Shown: positions 7,174 through 14,631 of the stretch, piece by piece
Numbering within the stretch: position 1 is the stretch's first letter
How the letters are laid out: each line of letters opens with the position of its first letter
Virus record (IMG/VR): IMGVR_UViG_3300031885_001008
Coordinates: 1 to 25,564 of that record
Length of the DNA: 25,564 bases
From: a virus
Strand: one strand, 5' to 3'
Translations under genes and position numbers: made by a program
Notes under the pieces: model-generated
Told to the model about the DNA's origin: nothing
The model's input: the letters and a program-made list of their open reading frames with translations, nothing else
Databases searched by the model: none

Positions 7174-7933
7174 TAACGAAGGACTCAAGGCCAAATACGA
7201 CGAGATGCACTCTCAGGGGCCTACTGCCTGGTTCTCAGATGGGCAGAATGAGAGGGAACTGATCCTGGCGATGGGGGAGCCGTGGGAAAATAAAGGAGTG
7301 ATTGAGATCGGTTGTGGAGAGGGGAATCTAGTGGTTGAAATGGCTAAACGGTGCAGGGCTGGGGTTTGGGGTGTAGATTACTCAGAAGAGGCAATAATAA
7401 AGGCTGTTTCAAATGGATATCCTTCAAATGTCATTTATAGGAATATGAACTATAAAGATTTGTATGAACAAACTGACCGCCTCGTCCTCCAGGGCACCCT
7501 CGAACACCTTGACGACCCTTTTACTGAGTTGAAGTGGATGATTGACAACCTCCTGGTCCCTGGCGGAGACGTGATCACCTCTTCCCCTGGCTTCATCAAC
7601 CCTCGCGGATTCGTTTGGATGGCCCTGCATATGGCCGGAGCCCTGATGTCTAAGACTGACCTTCATCACCTCAACCCGTGGGACTTCGAGAAATTCTGTT
7701 CAGACAACGGGTATTGCCTCACCTACCAGAGCACGGACATGGCGTGGGCAAGCTCGGATGACATGATCAAGGACCTGACCCAGAGGATTCCCCTGGCGCT
7801 GAGGGACGGGAAGATTGCCTATGAACCTGAGCGGCTTGAGGACTTTCTGAGATGGCTTGGAAAGGCCGGGCCTCTCATTCCCCTTGACCGGAAGTGGGGA
7901 GGGGCCTCGATAGTCTACAGGATAGAGACATGA
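7142..7933 (+). CDS. Class I SAM-dependent methyltransferase
   Basis: The Rossmann methyltransferase domain shows motif I VIEIGCGEGNL (about residues 53-63), the acidic residue GVDYSEEAI after strand 2, and LQGTLEHLDDP at motif IV, all as in small-molecule methyltransferases of the Methyltransf_11/23 type. The frame is open to a TTG at 7028 with AAAGGAG before it, but that start would overlap the SPASM gene by 146 bases and read an Arg/Lys-rich shadow. I prefer GTG at 7142 (263 residues, 32-base overlap); ATG at 7205 is another option. Similarity to a known family seems to begin at about DNEGLKAKYDEM. It probably methylates a sugar or lipid in the cassette pathway. The stop overlaps the next ATG (ATGA). 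Confidence 0.85.
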   Translation: MSSGVALLLHDNEGLKAKYDEMHSQGPTAWFSDGQNERELILAMGEPWENKGVIEIGCGEGNLVVEMAKRCRAGVWGVDYSEEAIIKAVSNGYPSNVIYRNMNYKDLYEQTDRLVLQGTLEHLDDPFTELKWMIDNLLVPGGDVITSSPGFINPRGFVWMALHMAGALMSKTDLHHLNPWDFEKFCSDNGYCLTYQSTDMAWASSDDMIKDLTQRIPLALRDGKIAYEPERLEDFLRWLGKAGPLIPLDRKWGGASIVYRIET

Positions 7934-8079
7934 GCGACAGAGAAGCAAAGAGGCTGAGGAAGATTGCTAGAAAGAAGATACGGGACTTCAACCCAAAGAA
8001 TTTCATCCAGGTACTTACCGCGATGCCTTTTTTCATGCGGCTCAAGTTTTGCATCGGAGTGATGCTGAGAAGAACATGA
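7930..8079 (+). CDS. Small basic protein, unknown function
   Basis: This 49-residue protein starts at the ATG overlapping the methyltransferase stop; an upstream GTG/ATG in the same frame lies inside that gene and is less likely. The N-terminal half (MSDREAKRLRKIARKKIRDF) is strongly basic and helical. The C-terminal half has a short hydrophobic stretch (LTAMPFFMRLKFCIGVML) that could be an amphipathic or membrane-associated helix. No family recognised. It is coupled by ATGA overlaps at both ends, which is the main reason to believe it is translated. A membrane-surface binding protein is one possibility. Confidence 0.55.
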   Translation: MSDREAKRLRKIARKKIRDFNPKNFIQVLTAMPFFMRLKFCIGVMLRRT

Positions 8080-8264
8080 AGTGCCCGTTCTGCCAGTCCG
8101 AGGATGTCCACGTCATCGATACCCGAAAATTCGATACCGTCATCATCCGGATACGGCGCTGTAATGTGTGCAACGCAGCATTTCAAACCGAAGAAGAAAT
8201 AAAACTTATGACCCCGATTTATCTCAAAGTCATCATTCCCTCCTCAAGTGACCTCCCTAAATAG
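8076..8264 (+). CDS. Stand-alone NrdR-like zinc-ribbon protein
   Basis: The 62-residue protein begins MKCPFCQSEDVHVIDTR and has a second pair in CNVC, giving C3, C6, C29 and C32. This is the zinc ribbon that opens NrdR, the repressor of ribonucleotide reductase genes (usual opening MRCPFC...VIDSR). NrdR has about 150 residues with an ATP-cone domain; here the ATP cone is absent and only about 20 residues follow the ribbon. It may bind nucleic acid on its own, or be a phage transcription factor of the small zinc-ribbon class. The start overlaps the previous stop (ATGA). The stop codon TAG lies inside an 18-base palindrome (8257-8274). Confidence 0.72.
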   Translation: MKCPFCQSEDVHVIDTRKFDTVIIRIRRCNVCNAAFQTEEEIKLMTPIYLKVIIPSSSDLPK

Positions 8265-8274
8265 CCCTATTTAG
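8257..8274. promoter_or_regulatory. 18-base palindrome at the cassette/packaging boundary
   Basis: CTAAATAGCCCTATTTAG has two perfect 8-base arms around a central CC. It covers the stop of the zinc-ribbon gene and opens the 64-base gap (8265-8328) before the packaging genes. As RNA the tight loop and AT-rich arms make a weak hairpin without a U-run, so an operator or other protein-binding site is likelier than a terminator. The remaining gap shows no convincing -35/-10 pair: TTGCCT at 8286 and TATAAG at 8321 are too far apart. Confidence 0.4.
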
Positions 8275-8328
8275 TAACCAAATCCTTGCCTTCCTCCTAC
8301 GTTTGGCCTCACACTAATCTTATAAGCC

Positions 8329-8631
8329 ATGTGGAAAAAAGGACAGTCCGGAAATCCGAAGGGCGCTCCAAGGAAAGACTTTAGTTGGCGATCCCTGATT
8401 ATCCAGGTAGCGGAGGAATTTGATCAAACCACGAATAAGAAGAACAAGATCGAGGTTGTTCGCTCCGTGTTCAGACAGGCCAAGGCCGGGAATGTTAATG
8501 CAGCGAAGCTGCTCATGGAGAAATCCGTTGAGCCGTCTGCTTTTAGCGGTGAATTCTCGGGGGTTATCACACTTAAACCGGAGCTTTTAGAAAAGTTAAA
8601 TGAAATTTACGACAGTAAAAGAAGCTCATGA
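8329..8631 (+). CDS. DUF5681 protein, probable small terminase subunit
   Basis: The 100-residue protein opens with MWKKGQSGNPKGAPRK, the DUF5681 signature (usually FKKGQSGNPKGRPK). The central part (AKAGNVNAAKLLMEKS) is helical. DUF5681 proteins are common directly before large terminase genes in phages and probably bind the packaging site, so a small-terminase role is inferred from family and position. The signature fixes the ATG at 8329 as start, but there is no Shine-Dalgarno sequence before it (CTTATAAGCC), unusual for this window. It overlaps the large terminase by 32 bases. This gene and the next are more AT-rich than the coat region. Confidence 0.75.
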   Translation: MWKKGQSGNPKGAPRKDFSWRSLIIQVAEEFDQTTNKKNKIEVVRSVFRQAKAGNVNAAKLLMEKSVEPSAFSGEFSGVITLKPELLEKLNEIYDSKRSS

Positions 8632-10150
8632 GTTCTATTGTGACTTTCTGAAAGATGCCCAAAAGAAAGGTTCTGAGCAAGTCGGATTGGGCATGAGGGC
8701 TTTATGCCTCAAAGACCTTTACTTTCTTCTGTATTATGTTCTCAACCGGAAAGACTTGGACCATCAGTGGCTTTTTGAAAGATGTGTTGAGATTCAACAA
8801 GAACCGAACGGATATCTCGACCTTTGGGCACGGGAACATTACAAAACCACTATCATCACCTTCGGCCTGACCATTCAGGATATCCTCTTCGATCCAGAAA
8901 TCACAATCGGTTTGTTCTCATTTAACCGACCCAGCGCAAAAGGATTTCTTAGACAAATCAAATGGGAATTAGAATCTAATCAAACCCTCAAAACTCTCTT
9001 CCAAGATATTCTTTGGGAAGATCCTCAAAAGAAATCTCCGAAATGGTCAGAAGACGATGGTTTGCTCGTCAAACGTAATGAAAACCCAAAAGAAGCAACT
9101 ATCGAGGCCTGGGGTCTTATCGATGCAATGCCGACATCTCGCCACTACAAGATAAGAGTTTATGACGACATCATCACTGAAAGGCAAGTCAGCAATCCAG
9201 ATATGATCAAAAAAGTGACTCAGGCTTTGGAACTCTCGTTGAATCTTGGCAGTGAACAACCCTCAAAGCGGTATGGGGTGGGGAACATTCAAAGGTATGC
9301 AGGCACGCGATATCATCTCAACGATCCCTATGGTGAAATTATAAAGAGAGGAATCGTGAAGAAGAGACAATACCCTGCGACCATTGATGGAACATTTAAC
9401 TCTAAACCTGTCCTTTGGCCGCAGGAGACTATAGAGCGAAAAAGACGAGAGATGGGGCCCTACATTTTTGGCTGTCAGATCCTTCTTGATCCCAAGGCGG
9501 ATCAGATGCAAGGGTTCAAAAACGAATGGCTGAAATATTGGAAACGAGACAACTGGGACATTTTCAACACGTATCTTTTGTGTGACCCAGCCGGAGAGAA
9601 GAAAAAGGAAAATGACTATACCGTCATGCTCATTATTGGTCTGGGAGAAGACGAGAATTATTATCTGATTGATGGAGTCAGGGACAGATTAAATCTGACC
9701 GAAAGAACTCAAAAGTTTTTTGAATTCCATCGGACGTATAAGCCTACAGCCGTAGGCTATGAGAAATACGGTAAAGATTCTGACATTGAGCATATTCGGT
9801 ACATCCAAGAAAAAGAAAATTATCGTTTTCCCATCATTGAACTTGGAGGTTCTACTGCTAAAAGAGACCGGATAGGACGGCTGATCCCGATTTTTGAGCA
9901 AGGCCGTTTCTATATTCCGACCCATCTCCACTATATTGACTACCAACACAAAGATAGGGATTTGGTGGATGAATTTGTAAATGATGAGTTTATCTCTTTT
10001 CCGGTAAGCGCACATGATGACCTCCTTGATTGCACGGCAAGAATCTTGAGCGAAACATTAGGGGCATTGTTCCCGAAAAGAACTGAACTCAAATTGAAAA
10101 CCGGCATAGATAGACGTTCCAATCCTAAAACCGCATGGATGGCAGCATGA
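8600..10150 (+). CDS. terL: Terminase large subunit
   Basis: The 516-residue protein has both motor and nuclease parts of a phage packaging ATPase. A variant Walker A is seen in WAREHYKTT (76-84), with Arg and Lys placed as in terminases, and Walker B with the catalytic acid in IRVYDDIITE (185-194). The RNase H-like nuclease acids are LLCDPAGE (D329), GYEKYG (E388) and AHDDLLDC (D473-D477). The enzyme pumps DNA into the prohead through the portal and cuts the concatemer. The start at 8600 overlaps the DUF5681 gene; no strong ribosome site is visible, suggesting coupled translation. The stop overlaps the portal start (ATGA at 10147). Confidence 0.93.
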   Translation: MKFTTVKEAHEFYCDFLKDAQKKGSEQVGLGMRALCLKDLYFLLYYVLNRKDLDHQWLFERCVEIQQEPNGYLDLWAREHYKTTIITFGLTIQDILFDPEITIGLFSFNRPSAKGFLRQIKWELESNQTLKTLFQDILWEDPQKKSPKWSEDDGLLVKRNENPKEATIEAWGLIDAMPTSRHYKIRVYDDIITERQVSNPDMIKKVTQALELSLNLGSEQPSKRYGVGNIQRYAGTRYHLNDPYGEIIKRGIVKKRQYPATIDGTFNSKPVLWPQETIERKRREMGPYIFGCQILLDPKADQMQGFKNEWLKYWKRDNWDIFNTYLLCDPAGEKKKENDYTVMLIIGLGEDENYYLIDGVRDRLNLTERTQKFFEFHRTYKPTAVGYEKYGKDSDIEHIRYIQEKENYRFPIIELGGSTAKRDRIGRLIPIFEQGRFYIPTHLHYIDYQHKDRDLVDEFVNDEFISFPVSAHDDLLDCTARILSETLGALFPKRTELKLKTGIDRRSNPKTAWMAA

Positions 10151-12012
10151 ACGAACAGGACCTTCTCAAGGAAATCAAAGAACGGTTCAGGACGGCCTCA
10201 GATGCTGTGGATGAGGATTACAAGGAAGCCCTGGAAGACCTGAAATTTAAGAAGGGCGAGCAGTGGTCGACGGATCTTCAGGGCGAAAGGGAAGCCGATG
10301 GAAGGCCATGTCTCATCATCAACAAGGTTCCGACGTTCTGCGATCAGGTGGCCGGGGATATCCGCCAGAACGAGCCTGCGATCAAGGTCAAACCGGTGGA
10401 CAGCAAGGCCGATCCGAAGACAGCCGAGATTTTTACCGGCCTCATCCGAAACATCGAGGTTCAGAGCGACGCTGAAACGGCCTATGACACGGCGGTTGAA
10501 AGCGCGATCGACTGCGGCTTCGGGGCCTGGAGGATCGGGACGAAGTACACGGACGACGATGTTTTTGAACAGGACATTGTCATTCAGCGGATCAAAAATC
10601 CGTTTACCGTGCTTTGGGATCCCATGTCGCAGAATTTTGACAGATCAGATGCTCAGTTTTGCTTTGTCACAGAGAAATTGTCTCGGGACGAGTTCACACG
10701 ACAGTATCCCAAGGCCGGATTGACCTCGTTTGAAGGGAAGAACGACGAGAACGCCTACTGGGGCGATGAGAAAAACATCCGGATCGCCGAGTATTGGAAG
10801 AAGGAATCGATCAAGAAGACGATCTATCTTGTCCAGAACGCAGAAGGGAATATCTATGTGACTGAGATGAAGCCGGATGTTGAGAAGTTGGCTCCGTTTG
10901 GATGGAAACTGATCCGGGAAAGAAGCGTCGATAGTTACAAACTCCTCTGGTACAAGGTCAACTCGAACGAACTCCTTGAAAAAGAGGTTCAGTGGCCGGG
11001 GAAATACATCCCCATCGTCATGGTCTATGGGAAAGAAATCAACATTGAGGGACACAGCTTTTACCGTGGTGTCATCCGAAACGCAAAAGATGCTCAGAGG
11101 CTCTATAATTACTCCCGATCTTCCTCTGCGGAAATGATCTCTCTTGCCCCGAAGGCACCATATCTTGTCTCGGCTCGGATGATCGCAAATTATCAAAAGA
11201 TCTGGGAAAATGCCAACAAAAAGAACTATCCCTATTTACCATACGAAGCAGATTCATCGGCTCCGACGTTAATGCCAAAAAGGGCGGAACCCATTTCCGC
11301 CAATACGGGCATCCAGGCCGAGATTATGATGGCGGATCAGGAACTGCACGATACCACAGGCCTTCAACTTGCTTCATTGGGTAAAAAGAGCAATGAGCAA
11401 TCAGGCCGGGCGATCGTGGCGAGGCAGAGGGAAGGGGATGTCGCTAATTTTGCCTATTATGACAACTTGGCTAGGGCTCTAAGGTACGCTGGCCGGGTCT
11501 TGGTAGATCTGATCCCCAAAATCTATGATACGCCCCGGATCGTCAGGATTTTGAACAGGGATGGCACGGATAGATTTGTCCCTGTCAATCAGCAGTTCGA
11601 AGAGCAGGGAAAGCAGCAGATTTTTGATCTAACGGTTGGCAAGTATGACGTGGTTGTGAGCATAGGACCTTCCTACACGACTCAAAGAGAAGAAGCCGCT
11701 AGTAATATCTTCGAGTTTCTGAAAGCCATGCCTACCGCTGGCCCGTTAATTTCTGATCTCCTGGTCAAGAACATGGATTGGCCAGGTGCTGATGAAATTG
11801 AAAAACGCTTAAAACTTCTCCTCCCTCCCCAACTCCAGTCCCAAGGGGGTGATGGTGCCCCTCCATCGCCCCCCCCTCCTCCTGATCCGATGCAGATTAT
11901 GCAGATGAGAGGGATGGCTGCGGATATTCAAGGCAGGGAGTTAGAGAACGAAGGGAAGTTCAATGCAAACCTGAGAGAGAAAGCAGGAGAGGGTGAGACT
12001 TCAAATCCATGA
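10147..12012 (+). CDS. Portal protein, P22 gp1-like
   Basis: The 621-residue product resembles the P22 portal family. It has an N-terminal helix-rich part (EIKERFRTASDAVDED), the typical RPCLIINKVPTFCDQVAGD stretch, RQNEPAIKVKP, and a dispersed stem/wing region. The C-terminal portion carries a proline run (residues about 573-583) followed by MQIMQMRGMAADIQ. Portals form a dodecameric ring at one vertex, take in DNA during packaging and hold the tail. An in-frame ATG at 10135 would add four residues; the ATGA overlap with the terminase stop at 10147 is preferred. The gene following starts 20 bases before its stop. Assignment is supported by the adjacent terminase, scaffold and P22-type coat. 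Confidence 0.9.
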   Translation: MNEQDLLKEIKERFRTASDAVDEDYKEALEDLKFKKGEQWSTDLQGEREADGRPCLIINKVPTFCDQVAGDIRQNEPAIKVKPVDSKADPKTAEIFTGLIRNIEVQSDAETAYDTAVESAIDCGFGAWRIGTKYTDDDVFEQDIVIQRIKNPFTVLWDPMSQNFDRSDAQFCFVTEKLSRDEFTRQYPKAGLTSFEGKNDENAYWGDEKNIRIAEYWKKESIKKTIYLVQNAEGNIYVTEMKPDVEKLAPFGWKLIRERSVDSYKLLWYKVNSNELLEKEVQWPGKYIPIVMVYGKEINIEGHSFYRGVIRNAKDAQRLYNYSRSSSAEMISLAPKAPYLVSARMIANYQKIWENANKKNYPYLPYEADSSAPTLMPKRAEPISANTGIQAEIMMADQELHDTTGLQLASLGKKSNEQSGRAIVARQREGDVANFAYYDNLARALRYAGRVLVDLIPKIYDTPRIVRILNRDGTDRFVPVNQQFEEQGKQQIFDLTVGKYDVVVSIGPSYTTQREEAASNIFEFLKAMPTAGPLISDLLVKNMDWPGADEIEKRLKLLLPPQLQSQGGDGAPPSPPPPPDPMQIMQMRGMAADIQGRELENEGKFNANLREKAGEGETSNP

Positions 12013-12583
12013 GGCAAAGAGGGTTCCGACTCCCAAAGAAAATGTCTGTCTTATCACTGGCGATGGACGTTCACTCCCCAGGGATGTCGAAAAGTTTCTA
12101 TCCTGGGGGATCCCGCATGACGTCATGGCTATTGGACGTTCGGTCGGTTTCTACCCCGGAGATGTGCTTCACTGGGCGAATGTTGACGGAAGCTCCTCAG
12201 TGTGGTGGGCTGAACACCTCCAGAGAAAAAACAATGGTGAGATGCCCATTCGACACACATTGGGAGAATGCCGTGGCTTCGACGTTGATTGGGAGATCAT
12301 AGATGAAATCGAACTCTGGAGTCCGGACGAACAATCCTGGCACGGTTCAACGGCCCTTTTTGCGGTCTATGCGTGCCTGGCGCTGGGTTATCAGAAAATC
12401 ATTCTTACTGGATGCCCTTTGGACTGTAAGGGTCACTGGTTTTTTCCTGAAGAATATCCTGGCCCGCCGTGGAGGGCTTCGGACTATCAGGCCTGGCTTG
12501 AGTTTAGCCGCGATCCTCAAGCGCACAAGGTCAAGAGCATGAGTGGGTACACGGCGATAATGATAGGGGAAGCAGTTGAATAA
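11993..12583 (+). CDS. Rossmann-fold Maf(DUF115)/GT42-like protein, copy 1
   Basis: This 196-residue protein starts at GTG 11993 with AGGAG 5 bases before it. It has the N-terminal phosphate-loop-like VCLITGDGRSL (18-28) and a second signature HGSTALFAVYACLALGYQKI then ILTGCPLD (117-144). Together they resemble DUF115/Maf proteins and the GT42 sialyltransferase CstII, where G-N-G-P-S-L and A-L-G-Y-K-E-I-Y-L-S-G-I-D occupy the same places. Maf and GT42 enzymes transfer nonulosonic acids from CMP. Paralogues lie at 12576 and 19367. Being between portal and scaffold suggests it acts on a structural protein, or uses the CMP-sugar made upstream. The match is from motifs read by eye, so fold is likely and activity is inference. 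Confidence 0.6.
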   Translation: MRLQIHEAKRVPTPKENVCLITGDGRSLPRDVEKFLSWGIPHDVMAIGRSVGFYPGDVLHWANVDGSSSVWWAEHLQRKNNGEMPIRHTLGECRGFDVDWEIIDEIELWSPDEQSWHGSTALFAVYACLALGYQKIILTGCPLDCKGHWFFPEEYPGPPWRASDYQAWLEFSRDPQAHKVKSMSGYTAIMIGEAVE

Positions 12584-13283
12584 GGTCATCTCAAACAACA
12601 CCATTTTTCCTACAAGGATCGTCAAGGGCGACTGGTACGCCATGCCGATCATTGACGACTATATGAAGCTGAAGCCGAAACCAGAAAAGGACGTCTGTCT
12701 GATTCTAGGGGATGGGACAAATCTGTTTCAGGACATTGAGGCCTTCTACGCCATGGCTGAAGGGATTGTCGAGTACGACACGATGTGTGTCAACTATTCG
12801 GCCCTGGTCTGCCCTCATGCGTTTCAGCACTTCGCCGCCGGAGACGCTCACCTTCCAGACATGCAGGCCGTGGCAAAGAGGGTCCCAAAGGCCGTCCTGA
12901 AACACGCCTGGAACCCTGGCTGCTATGACTTCGATATCCGATGGATCAGGAATGGTCGGGGAGGATGGAGCGGTACGAGTGCGAATCTGGCTTTCAAGAT
13001 CGCCCTGTCCTTCGACTACACGAGGATCGTTCTTGCCGGTTGTCCGATGGATGACAGCGGAAACTGGTATAGGCCTTTCATTCCAGACAACGATATCAAG
13101 AAGAACAAGGATCATCGACACCACTTGTGGAAGTGGTGCGAACTGGCCACTCGTCCCGTAGGAAGATTTCTAAAATCATTAAGCGGAAACACTATGGATT
13201 TATTTGGAGCGCCAACAAGAGAATGGCTACTTCATGAAACCGAGATCACTGATGATAATTTACAAAGTTGTGAATCGAATTAA
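12576..13283 (+). CDS. Rossmann-fold Maf(DUF115)/GT42-like protein, copy 2
   Basis: This 235-residue paralogue of the preceding protein begins at TTG 12576 after AGGGGAAG, overlapping the previous stop by 8 bases. It repeats the same two signatures: VCLILGDGTNLFQDIEAF (40-57) and GTSANLAFKIALSFDY then RIVLAGCPMDD (133-160). The region between them differs most (HFAAGDAHLPD, AWNPGCYDFDIRW), which suggests a different acceptor or sugar. Near the end SLSGNTMDLFGAPTREWL aligns with the tail of copy 3. The last 15 residues overlap the start of the GIY-YIG endonuclease and may have been changed by its insertion. Function as in copy 1 is an inference from motif shape and the upstream CMP-sugar cassette. 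Confidence 0.58.
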   Translation: MNKVISNNTIFPTRIVKGDWYAMPIIDDYMKLKPKPEKDVCLILGDGTNLFQDIEAFYAMAEGIVEYDTMCVNYSALVCPHAFQHFAAGDAHLPDMQAVAKRVPKAVLKHAWNPGCYDFDIRWIRNGRGGWSGTSANLAFKIALSFDYTRIVLAGCPMDDSGNWYRPFIPDNDIKKNKDHRHHLWKWCELATRPVGRFLKSLSGNTMDLFGAPTREWLLHETEITDDNLQSCESN

Positions 13284-13827
13284 TGGAAAATGCTATGTGG
13301 GACAAACGGTTAGAAAGTTCGATACCAGGATTTATTGGCACATTCATTCAGCGAAAGTCGGACCCACAAGTTTTCTACATAGGGCGATTAGAAAGTATGG
13401 GCCACAATCTTTTGAGTGGTTTGTCATAGATACCGCTGACACAAGGGACGTACTTAACCAGAAGGAAAGATATTGGATCTGGAATCTAAACACGATGATT
13501 CCTAATGGCTATAACATGACTGAGGGTGGAACAGGCGGCGCTAATAATAAAGGGAAATCCCATTCAAAAGATACAATCCTTAAAATGTCAAAGCGACACA
13601 TGGGGGAAGCAAATCCGTTTTTTGGGAGACATCATTCAGAAGAAAATATGAGAAAGATGTCTGAAAGACTAAGAGGGAATAAACACCTTCTGGGGCATAA
13701 GCATACGGAGGAAACCAGGCACAGGATGTCTGAGTCACACAAATGCAGATATGAAAAACAAATCTATCCCGCTTCTGTTATAGCGGAGAACCCTGAAAAG
13801 GAGGATGTAAAATGCCAGATGAATTGA
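13252..13827 (+). CDS. GIY-YIG homing endonuclease with NUMOD3 repeats
   Basis: With start ATG 13252 the protein has 191 residues. The GIY-YIG domain is visible as IIYKVVNRINGKCYVGQT (2-19), the catalytic Glu in QKERYWIW (E72) and GYNMTEGG (87-94). Three DNA-binding NUMOD3-type repeats follow, at about 101-165 (GKSHSKDTILKMSK, FFGRHHSEENMRKMSE, LLGHKHTEETRHRMSE). This architecture is typical of mobile homing endonucleases in phage genomes. The frame also opens at 13204 and 13234, inside the previous gene. Sequence is more AT-rich than the surroundings. The final residues read through the ribosome site and first codons of the scaffold gene, so the element is wedged between two structural-region genes without a gap. 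Confidence 0.88.
   Translation: MIIYKVVNRINGKCYVGQTVRKFDTRIYWHIHSAKVGPTSFLHRAIRKYGPQSFEWFVIDTADTRDVLNQKERYWIWNLNTMIPNGYNMTEGGTGGANNKGKSHSKDTILKMSKRHMGEANPFFGRHHSEENMRKMSERLRGNKHLLGHKHTEETRHRMSESHKCRYEKQIYPASVIAENPEKEDVKCQMN
13796..13804 (+). promoter_or_regulatory. Strong Shine-Dalgarno of the scaffold gene
   Basis: AAAAGGAGG lies 7 bases before the ATG at 13812, inside the coding end of the homing endonuclease. It fixes the scaffold start and lets scaffold be translated well regardless of the inserted gene. Confidence 0.8.
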
Positions 13828-14618
13828 TCATCAGTGAACAGGTCGTGACGAGTGAAGTCATAGCGACAGGAACCCTACCCGAAGGCAAGGTTGACCTTGC
13901 ACCAGATCCGACAGCACTTCAGGCCGATATTGATCGGCTGAAAGAGGTTAGGGACAAGGCAAAAACTGATTCAGAATACTGGAGACGGCAGAAAGCAGAG
14001 GCCCGGGCCGACTATTTCAGGTCGAGAAAACCAGACGAGCCTCCTCCCCCTCCTCCACCTTCGGATCAAAATGCTCCACGGAAAGAGGATTTTGACGACT
14101 ATGACAAGTTCATGGAGGCCAAGATCTCCCATGAAGTGAAAAAGGCGAGAACCCAATGGGATGTTGATGTCGAGAAAAAATCTTCTGAAACCGTGCATCA
14201 GCAGCGCATGACAGGTCTCCAGGCCAAGATTCAGGAGGGGATCAGAAAGTATCCCGACTTCGAAGAGGTGGCCATGGCACCGGAAGTGCCGATTACACCT
14301 GTCATCGTCGATATCCTTGCGGAGTCAGAGATTGCCCATGATGTAGCCTATTACCTCGGTAAAAACCGAGCGGAAGCGATAAGGATTTCACACATGACAC
14401 CGATCCAGGCGGCAAGAGCAATCGCCAAGATCGAGGTCGAGATAGCGAAGGCCGGTAATCCGCCGCCTCAGAATCCCAATCCACCTAAAATCACGAACGC
14501 TCCACCGCCAATCACTCCAGTGGGCTCCGCTAATCCGGTGGCCAAAGACCCCGAGAAGATGAGTCCGAAGGAGTTTGAGGACTGGCTGTTCAACCAGCAG
14601 AAGGTGAAGCGTTTTTAG
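13812..14618 (+). CDS. Capsid scaffolding protein
   Basis: The 268-residue protein is highly charged, with a predicted coiled coil (about 35-70, ADIDRLKEVRDKAKTDSEYW) and a proline run (residues 76-83). A helical middle part follows (KISHEVKKARTQWDVDVEKK), then a second proline-rich linker (215-240), and it ends in a basic tail EFEDWLFNQQKVKRF that looks like the coat-binding helix-turn-helix of scaffold proteins. It directly precedes the coat gene, the usual scaffold position. Scaffold guides coat assembly into a prohead and then leaves. The sequence is not closely conserved with P22 gp8, as expected for scaffolds; the assignment rests on position, composition and architecture. Confidence 0.83.
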   Translation: MPDELIISEQVVTSEVIATGTLPEGKVDLAPDPTALQADIDRLKEVRDKAKTDSEYWRRQKAEARADYFRSRKPDEPPPPPPPSDQNAPRKEDFDDYDKFMEAKISHEVKKARTQWDVDVEKKSSETVHQQRMTGLQAKIQEGIRKYPDFEEVAMAPEVPITPVIVDILAESEIAHDVAYYLGKNRAEAIRISHMTPIQAARAIAKIEVEIAKAGNPPPQNPNPPKITNAPPPITPVGSANPVAKDPEKMSPKEFEDWLFNQQKVKRF

Positions 14619-14631
14619 AAGGAGATGAAAA

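Noticed and set aside
1686-7933. DNA base hypermodification as the purpose of the cassette
   Set aside because: No thymidylate synthase-like, nucleotide kinase or DNA glycosyltransferase gene is present, while NeuB and CMP-transferase point to a nonulosonate sugar.
8281-8328. Promoter before the DUF5681 gene (TTGCCT and TATAAG)
   Set aside because: The two boxes are 29 bases apart and TATAAG ends two bases before the ATG, so they do not make a usable sigma-70 promoter.
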